DNA of 64,000 nt from Rhizophagus irregularis (Eukaryota > Glomeromycota > Glomeromycetes > Glomerales > Glomeraceae), in the NCBI RefSeq assembly GCF_026210795.1, contig NC_089450.1, positions 310,001 to 374,000 on the forward strand, in the 5' to 3' direction. Positions 56,421-64,000 of this stretch are shown in pieces (the stretch's first letter is position 1; each line of letters begins with the position of its first letter). A program made the translations under genes and the position numbers. The notes below the pieces were generated by a model. It worked only from the letters and a program-made list of their open reading frames with translations, made no database searches and had not been told where the DNA came from.

Positions 56421-59252
56421 TTACGGTTGAATAGATAAATTATTATTATTACGATTTTTTCGATTTAAAGAAGATTGTTGACTTAAAGAATGTTGACTAT
56501 AATTATTACCAAATTGTGAAATTGAATTATTTGAAGGTCTTGAAGGTCCTTCACTAAAATCAAATATTTCAATTTCATTATTATTTTGATTATTATTATA
56601 ATAATTATTATTGTTGTTATAATTATTATTATTATTATTGTTGTTGTTGTTGTTATAATTATCATTATAATTATTATTATAATTATTATTAACAATAATA
56701 TTGTTGTTATTATTATTATTTAAAATAATTTCTTCATTTGATTTTTCTTGATTAAATTTTTTATAATCATCATCAAAACTTTTAAATTCATCATCTTTAT
56801 CAACATCATCTTTATCGTCTTTTTCATTTTTATCATAATTATTATGATCATCAAAATCTCTAACATCAAGTTCCAAATTTTTTTCTGATTCAAAAGATAA
56901 TTTTCTACTTTTTTCTCTTTTATAAGTATTCCACCAATAATATAAGAAATACCAAAATGTTATAGCAATAAAAAAGAATCCATAACTCATAAGTATAGGA
57001 GATAATTTTTGTATCCTTTGCTTTTTTGAATAATCATCGCATGAAGTTGTAGTATCAAGTTGAATTTCTATAGGACATTTATCATTAACAACGAAAGAAA
57101 ATGTTAAAATAAATAATCCTGCTAAAATAAATATTATTGCTACAAATAATGGTACTTTATAAAGTTTATCATTATTATTATTATTTGTATTTAATGAACT
57201 TTCTTCATCATGATATCCTTTGTTTTTACTATTTCTTCTTCGAATCAACTAGGAGAATTAAATTTTGATATATTATGTTAATTAAAAAAGTTAATTATGA
57301 TTAGATTAATAATAGTAATAACGGTAATACATACCAATAAACCTATACCAGTAGCGAAATAAAAAATCCAATAACTATACATTGAAAAAGTTGAAAATAA
57401 AGTAAAACTTGTTAAAGTAAAACTACTACCAACAAAGAATATAATTAATGTACACCAAACAAATTGAGCCAATAAAGCATTAATAGGAGTATTAAAATAA
57501 TAATTCCAACTTCTTAATTCATAAGAATAAATAGGAAAAAAATTAGATTTTGCAGCAGCAACAATAACTCTTGAACCACTCCAAATATCAGCTGCTGCAG
57601 TACCCATTACAGATAATACAATTAAACCTGTAAAAATTCTTGCAACAGTATTGTTAGAAGTTTCAATTGATTCCCCAAATAATATACTAAAAAATGTTGC
57701 TGCTATAGTTTCATTTATCTTATTCTTTACTATATAATCTTCTGGTACAACGGAAATAAATGCTATATTTACAAGAATGTCTGGATTAGAATTGAGGTGG
57801 GATTAAGGTTTTGGGTTAAATCGATAAAATGGGTTAAATCGATAAAACGAGTTAAATCGTTAAATGTGTTAAATCGAGAATGGGTTAAATCGAATTGGAT
57901 TAAATCGATAAATCGTTGAATCGATATCGAGAATCGGATTAAATCGAGGAATAGAAAATTAAAAATTAATAATTTGTTATAAACTTGTTATAAACTTGTT
58001 AAAAACTTGTTAAAAACATATTATAACTTATTACATACAAACAACTATAACAATTCCAACACTGATACTATTACTAAAAATAAGTTTCTTCTCCGTCTTT
58101 CTAAATTCATCAAGAGAATCTATTATTTAAATATAATTTGATTAATACATTAATAACATACAACGAATAAAAATTATGAATTATTTCAATTAAAAATCAC
58201 TTACAATTTAAACTATTCCATCCATTATAACTAAACATAATCTAAAAAAAATAAATAAAAATCTTTTTTAAGTTAAACAAGTTAAACGTAAAAAAAATCA
58301 TAATATCATCATATTTACCAATAAAATTGAAGTAGAATAATCTTTAACATCGGTAGTTCCAGTTATTGGAGTTTGCCAATTTCTTTTACTTTCAGGCCAA
58401 TTTGAAATCAATTTAACAATTCCAGCTAATGCAATAATTGAATAAGTAGTTAATTTTATGACAGCAAGAGTTTGATTTATATAATTTGCCCATTTATTAC
58501 TGAGCATATGATATAAAGTTATAATAAATAATAAAGCAACAGCCATTAATTTTATAGACCTAAGAGAGAGACGAAAATTATGAATTAAATCTATTAAACC
58601 TATTAAATCTATTTAATAATAAAATTAAATTATAATTACCAAAATGGAGAAAAAGGAAGATTCCAACCACTAGTATCTTGCTCTAATATATCTTGATCAT
58701 AACGATAACCTTTAATAGTAAACCAAAAATATTGAGCAGCAGATTGTAAAACAGCACTTATAAGACCAGGTCGAATTGCACTATAAAAAAGAAAAAAATA
58801 TAATCAGATTATAATAATCAAACAAATATTATATAAATTTATACTTACAAAATAAACATAAAACTAAAAAGATAACTCATCATATTTTTTGGAGTTGGAT
58901 AAGCAGTTTGTAAATATTTCGTTTCACCACCACTTATTTTATGAATAACACCAAGTTCAACATAAGATAAAGAACCAGACATGCTAACAATTCCACCAAT
59001 TATCCATAATAATAATACGATCCCAGGAGATTTTACAGCTTTCCAAATAATACCGGGAGAAGTGACGATCCCCGAACCGATTACATTATTTACATTCATA
59101 CCAATACCATAAACTACACCTAAAAGTTCATTCTGACTGTTCAGTTGATCATCTATCAATGATAATTTTGAAGGAGATGATAATGATGGTTCTATCACTT
59201 GATTCGTTTCCCTCTCCATTTGAGCCATATTTTCTTGTGTAGGTATAGACAT
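56421..59252 (-). CDS. LAT-type amino-acid permease (APC superfamily) with poly-Asn tail
   Basis: Inferred minus-strand exons are 59,252-58,849, 58,780-58,640, 58,559-58,319, 58,241-58,205, 58,119-58,039, 57,780-57,335 and 57,248-56,421; they join in one frame of 726 codons. After a hydrophilic N-terminus come the APC signatures: G-V-V-Y-G-I-G-M-N-V-N-N-V-I-G-S-G-I with P-G-I-I-W (first helix), F-S-Y-N-G-W-N-S-L-N-Y, and T-A-A-A-D-I-W-S-G-S-R-V. About 12 hydrophobic segments follow the LeuT-fold pattern, so it should move amino acids across a membrane. The last exon adds two membrane segments and a cytoplasmic Asp/Lys and Asn-rich tail of about 140 residues, which makes it longer than typical family members (about 500-560). 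Intron 5 contains a tandem array. A paralogue lies just to the right in the same orientation. Confidence 0.85.
57800..57950. repeat. GGGTTAAATCGAT tandem array within a permease intron
   Basis: About ten degenerate 13-18 bp units of GGGTTAAATCGATAAA in the intron between 58,038 and 57,781. Not coding. Confidence 0.7.
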
Positions 59253-59386
59253 TTTTTCGTTTCGCTTAAAAAATTCTTATAATAAACATAAAAAGAAATT
59301 TCGTTGAAATAAGAAGCTTTTTTTTTTCTAAGAAAAAAAAGAAACGATTTTTTTTTTGAAAAAAAAAATACAACAAATAAACAACA

Positions 59387-59417
<31 letters not shown>

Positions 59418-60440
59418 TAGGCTATCATTACAAGTATCAATAATGTATATATTTTATTGTTAAAAAATCTCTAGTAACGTATGACTTGACTTTTACAAAA
59501 AAATGTAAAACATTTAAATAAACAAATCAAATGAAATTAACAAATTTAAATATTCATTGTTTTTTTTTACGTTTTCCCCTTTCAAAACTAGGTTAAAAGG
59601 GTTAAACAAAAAAATTCTATATGTACATTTACGGGAGTAAAAAAGCATTTGTTAAATTGATTTAATAGGTAATTGAATCCTTTTCATATTAACCTTAATA
59701 ATCTAAATTATCCTGATATCTTTACACAATGAAAAAATTGTACGACAAATACGAACAAAAATATCATTTTTTTTTTAATCTAATCTTTAAATTAACTTTT
59801 TTACTTTTTTTACTTTTTATTCTTTTGATTTTTTTTTTATTTTAAATATTGTTAAAAAAAGTTTTGATATTGTTTTAAAAAAAGAAAGAAAAAAAATATT
59901 TTTTTTTCTTTCTCTTTTTTTTTTATATTGATATAAGAATAATAATAATTTTCTCTATAAAAAACCAAATAAGGTTAATTAATTATTTATTTACTATTAT
60001 TAATATTGTTGCCTTACTTTGTACTTTAAATACTTGTTTAATGTGTTAAATTCAAATATTATGTATATACAATATATATAAATTTTTAATAATGCAGTGT
60101 TTTTTCAATCGAATCAAATCTTTTTCAATATCAATATCCGGATTTCGAAATTACCATTTTTGGTTCACAATAAAATTATTTTAATTAAAGTAATAAAATG
60201 TGAAACTTGAGAAAAAAAAAAAATTAGGTTTAAATATTTTTATTTCGGACTTTCGTTTCCAATAAGTAAAATTACCATTAAAAAATGACTAACCGCTGAC
60301 TAAACCAAATGTAAAATAAATTTAAACAAACAAACAATTCCCTGATCGACGACAATCCCATGATTATCATCCCACTCTAATATAGTAAAGCGTAAATATG
60401 TAAATGATTACCAATTTACTTTATAATAATAATACTTTAT
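59253..60440. other. Upstream region of the permease gene
   Basis: Very AT-rich, with (TA)n near 59,387-59,420 and long A and T runs. No gene; presumably promoter. Confidence 0.35.
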
Positions 60441-60465
60441 CGAGGGTAACCATTTTTTTTACTAG

Positions 60466-60600
60466 AGTCAACAGAGTTAAATAAAGCTTATCAGAGTTAA
60501 ATAAAGCTTATCAGAGTTAAATAGAGCTTATCAGAGTTAAATAGAGCTTATCAGAGTTAAATAGAGCTTAGCAGAGTTAAATAGAGTTAACAGAGTTTCA
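60466..60600. repeat. 20-bp minisatellite
   Basis: About six to seven units of AGAGTTAAATAGAGCTTATC with small changes. Confidence 0.75.
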
Positions 60601-60624
60601 TAGTATTGTAAAAATATCAGAGTA

Positions 60625-60810
60625 CAGTTCACCCTCGCTATAGTGAAGCTCATGGGCTGAAGGTTAAGATTCACTATAGTAAGGGATTCACTATAGCGAA
60701 GGTGAACTGTATTAAGAATTATTATTTATATAGAAAATCCGTACCTGAGCTTTTCTTTACTATAGCAAATTATTCACTATATAAAAATTCACTATAGCGA
60801 GGGTGAACTG
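60625..60810. mobile_element. Tc1/mariner-type MITE, 186 bp, TA target duplication, with internal terminus
   Basis: The left end CAGTTCACCCTCGCTATAGT (60,625) is matched by the inverse ACTATAGCGAGGGTGAACTG ending at 60,810. TA is present on both sides (60,623-60,624; 60,811-60,812). A second right-type terminus, with one substitution, ends at 60,709 and is also followed by TA. CAGT tips and TA duplication fit Tc1/mariner/pogo-like elements. Confidence 0.8.
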
Positions 60811-60812
60811 TA

Positions 60813-62220
60813 TTGTAAAAAAAATTGATTATTTTTGTTGTAAAATGTAGAAAAATGAAAGTGAAATATTGAAAAAAAATAAAATCCTTATCAAATCTTG
60901 ACCAGCTTTTTGATGATCAATTTGACCACATCATTTTAAAATTTTAAAACGAACAGTAATAATACAATTACTAACTTGTGATCGAGGTGTCAACTCTTAT
61001 TAAGGAAAAGGACAATCATATTTCCACGCGGTACACAAAATAAACAACAATAATTTCTTTTGTACGACTGTTCACTCATTTAAAAATGAAAAACCAAATC
61101 TTTAAATGAGTTTTCATGAAAAGGTTAGGTTATTAGGTCATTAAACACTTGGAATAACGAACTTATATATATGCGTTCATATCTTTAGCATTTACGCATT
61201 TATGATTTTTCTAATAATTAAATTTCCAATTATTCTAAATATAATTCATAGAAATTGCGTTACGTGTTAAAATTTAAGTGTGATACAAAATATAAATTAA
61301 AAAGTCCGTCCCCGAACCAGTGAAAACTAATACATTTCAGGTAATCATTTTTGCAGATTAATTATCCCTTAAATGGCTTTTGAGCTAAATTGTCCGGATT
61401 TATTTTTTAAAAAAAAGTTATAGAATAACGTTCTTGAATGATAAATTTGCGTCATCATATAATAGTTTCACGATGTTATACAAATTGGTGATATTGCCTA
61501 GAAAGTAACTAGCCAAATTTGTATTACAGCTGAAAAATAGTGAAACCAATTGCTTAAAACTGGGATTCGTTTATATTGTATGACTAGTTTTCTTTAGCGC
61601 CTTTAAAAATGCTATATTATTCAATTACAAGTAGTTTACCAATCACAAAGTTAATATTTTTTATTAAAATATTATTTATATGCGGTATATCATTGTGGAT
61701 ACTTTTGGAATGTCAATTTCTTCTAAACTACCTTTCTTTACTAATTTCATAAGTCTATATCTGCTACTCTTGTCTAAATTTCTTGTTAATTAATTTGTAA
61801 AAATATTTGTAAAAATAATTCCCGAAATGTATTACTGGTTTGGAGACGGATCACCAATTAATATTGAAGTCAAGCGGTATTTATCCGAAATTTAAATTCA
61901 GACATGCGAAATTTTAAATGTGGTATATTTGCGGGTAAACAGTACAAAGTACCCCTCCCCTGTGTACAAGTTAAATACCTAAATACCCCTTAAATTTCAT
62001 TCTTTGACGATCTTACTGTATAATCGAGAAACCGTTACAATGGTAACGATACCCAAATACCCCGATCATAAATCACGTAATAAGGGGTACATGGCAGTTA
62101 AGATACACGAAGGTACTATGCTCCGCGTTCTACGGAAATTTCAATACTAACTGAATTTGAATTATTCAATAATTTCAATTTCTTAGGCGACACAAAGTAA
62201 TAAAATTTGGTTTTGGTTTT
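60813..62220. other. No gene recognised
   Basis: AT-rich spacer. I see no supported coding region. Weak inverted GTACCCC/GGGGTAC words lie at 61,950 and 62,085. Confidence 0.35.
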
Positions 62221-62234
62221 CATATCCCAGACGG

Positions 62235-62660
62235 GTCAGTGGGGTCAGTGAGAAATTCTTTAAAAAAATTTTATATGAATTTTACATATAAGATTAGGAA
62301 CTCTTTAAAAAAAAAATTCACAAATTTTATATGAATTTTACATATAAAATTAGAACTCTTTAAATAAAAAAAATTCATATGAATTTTTACATATAAAATT
62401 AAATAAATTTCATATGAATTTTACATATAAGATTAGGACTTTAAAAAAAAAATTTCACATGAATTTCTCATATGAATTTTACATGTAAAAATTAGAATTC
62501 TTTACAAAAAATTCATATGAATTTTTTACATGTAAAATTAGAATTCTTTTAAGAAAATTTCATATGGATTTTACATATAAAATTTAGAACTCTTTAAAAA
62601 AAAATTTTATATGAATTTTTTATATATAAAATTTAGAACTCTTTAAAAAAAAAAAAATTA
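62235..62660. repeat. Tandem array of about 45-bp units
   Basis: Roughly nine units of TTCATATGAATTTTACATAT, AAATTAGAACTCTTTAAA and an A run, with length changes in the A run. Confidence 0.75.
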
Positions 62661-62877
62661 AAAGCAGAGTCAAATCACCGGGTCATTTTTACATTATGAA
62701 ACCCAAAAAAAATCAAGTTTGTATGGCCTTAATGAATTTTAAATCAAGGATAATTTTTTTCAACATATTAAAATTTCAGAATTTCAGAATTTCAGATTAA
62801 AGATTCTAAAATTTTTTCAATAATCTGAATTTTAAATTCGGAGATAGGACAAAAATATACCCAAAAAAAGGTTACAG

Positions 62878-62990
62878 TACATTTCGCCGAAAGGACGTTT
62901 CGCCGAAAAATAGGGCCAACATTATGCAGAATTATAAATAACTCAGGCCGGGGATTATTTTTCGGCGAAATGGCTTTCGGCGAAATGTCC
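62878..62990. mobile_element. Short MITE with ACATTTCGCCGAAA termini
   Basis: ACATTTCGCCGAAAGGACGT on the left and the inverse GCTTTCGGCGAAATGT on the right form a compound inverted repeat of about 35 bp in which the CATTTCGCCGAAA motif occurs twice. The target duplication is unclear. Confidence 0.65.
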
Positions 62991-63254
62991 CGATACCGAC
63001 AAAAATTACCTTAAATTCTTAAATTCTTAAAATTTCTTTGATTTTGCAGATTATTTACCTTAGATTTTGCGGATTTAGGATTTAGGAATTATAAATTATA
63101 CAGTGTAATCCATCCTATTTGGATAACCAAATTATATATGAGGGATATATAAAATAATAAATAAAATTAGCATAAAAGTTATAAATATTATAACATACAA
63201 AAACATCAAATTAATATAATAAAATGAAATTACCTTTTTTGTATTATAGATAAA

Positions 63255-63410
63255 TTTGTTTCAAAAGTTGAAATAGTTGAAATAATTGAAATTTGAAATA
63301 GTCGAAATAGTCGAAATAATTGAAATAGTTGAAATAGTTGAAATATTCGAAATAGTCGAAATAGTTGAAACAGTTGAAATAGTTGAAATAATCGAAAAAT
63401 TCAAATATTT
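63255..63410. repeat. 9-bp minisatellite TTGAAATAG
   Basis: About 16 units of GTTGAAATA with C/T and A/T variants (GTCGAAATA, ATTGAAATA). Confidence 0.8.
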
Positions 63411-63840
63411 ATTTAACCGATTTTTTTAACCTAATGTAAAGAGAACGCATCAAAAAAAAACTTTCGTGAAAAAAATAAATAAATAAAATCGATCAAAAGA
63501 TCTTTTTTTTTAATGATTACTTTTTTTCTTTTTTTTTCTTTTTTTAAAAAAAAAAGATTATTACAATAAAAAAATAATAATAAGAATAAAATACATAAAA
63601 AAAAAACAATAATCTATTTACTATTATACATTAAATAATTAAAATAATTATATAACACTGAATTAACCTTTTTGGCGTACCCTAATATAAAACAACCCAT
63701 AAAACACACCATATAATATATAAAAATACCTATGTAATAAAATCTTCCATATATATATATATATCTAGTAAATTCTTCTGATACCCCAGGTAAATTCGGG
63801 GTATTTTTTTTTTTTAGCAGTGCTAATAGTGCTAATGTTG
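63411..63840. other. Intergenic, 3' flank of the second permease
   Basis: A- and T-run-rich sequence with a (TA)n stretch near 63,752. The segment ACCCCAGGTAAATTCGGGGT (63,783-63,802) can pair as a small hairpin followed by a T run just downstream of the permease stop. No gene. Confidence 0.35.
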
Positions 63841-64000
63841 CTATACGGTAATTTCTATTTTATCATTATCTTCATCAGCTGGTATTCTAATAATTCTTTT
63901 AGCTTTCTTTGATTCCCACCAAACATATAATATATACCAACATATTACTGCTATTAAAAGGAATCCATAACTAATTAATATAGGTGATAATTGTTGAATT
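63841..64000 (-). CDS. C-terminal end of a second LAT-type permease (partial)
   Basis: The minus strand from the window edge to the stop at 63,841-63,843 reads I-Q-Q-L-S-P-I-L-I-S-Y-G-F, W-Y-I-L-Y-V-W-W-E-S-K-K and a short acidic tail ending K-I-E-I-T-V. It aligns with the last membrane segment of the permease at 56,421-59,252 (L-S-P-I-L-M-S-Y-G-F and Y-F-L-Y-Y-W-W) but has no poly-Asn tail. It is therefore a tandem paralogue in the same orientation, cut by the window. Confidence 0.7.
   Translation of the reverse strand, partial: IQQLSPILISYGFLLIAVICWYILYVWWESKKAKRIIRIPADEDNDKIEITV

Noticed and set aside
56483-56695. Poly-Ile/Thr minus-strand ORF
   Set aside because: Alternative frame of the permease poly-Asn codons.

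Overview
The window looks like a gene-poor, very AT-rich, repeat-dominated fungal chromosome segment. The best guess is an arbuscular mycorrhizal fungus (Glomeromycotina, Rhizophagus-like). This rests on short GT-AG introns with CTAAC branch points, poly-Asn proteins, a histidine-kinase-like gene, TNP2/CACTA, hAT and other DDE transposons, and Argonaute fragments inside repeats. The species is inferred and was not tested.

1-15.4 kb and 40.5-46.5 kb hold four copies (one interrupted, one short) of a long repeat. Its left part carries a multi-exon gene I do not recognise: an N-terminal array of N-N-P-L-K-like pentapeptides, a short L-S-P-E-Q-G-L-L-Y-N segment, a Glu/Arg/Gly-rich coiled coil and a two-segment hydrophobic C-terminal exon. 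In copy 1 about 1 kb of an intron-bearing ubiquitin/ZZ zinc-finger host gene sits in the middle of the hydrophobic exon. Copies 2 and 4 also carry an N-terminal Argonaute fragment on the minus strand. A 740-bp TA-flanked MITE lies in the first kilobases, and the neighbouring tandem repeat preserves its empty site.

15.4-40.4 kb is a transposon nest. It contains a hairpin satellite (18.73-19.39 kb), a 4.2-kb DDE transposon with matching 35-bp termini and a broken minus-strand transposase (19.39-23.61 kb), and a decayed CACTA element (A, about 23.67-28.19 kb) whose right end lies inside a dead hAT transposase (28.19-28.79 kb). Next comes a structurally complete CACTA element (B, 29,105-38,503). 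B has CACTGG termini, a 3-bp CCA target duplication and two divergent genes: a repetitive charged tnpA-like gene (minus) and a TNP2 transposase (plus) with one stop codon. Tandem arrays lie at both flanks and between the genes. A small PIF/Harbinger-type MITE follows at 40,265-40,431.

46.5-64 kb holds the only ordinary host genes. A 15-exon histidine-kinase-like gene (47,255-50,189) keeps its phospho-acceptor His but has a degraded ATP-binding site and a receiver without its acidic pocket. A zone of gene debris follows (50.2-55.2 kb), including a Mrr-type nuclease fragment and a CACTA tnpA relic. A seven-exon LAT-type amino-acid permease (56,421-59,252, minus) has an unusual poly-Asn tail, and the C-terminal end of a paralogous permease runs off the right edge. 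Between the permeases lie minisatellites and two MITEs.
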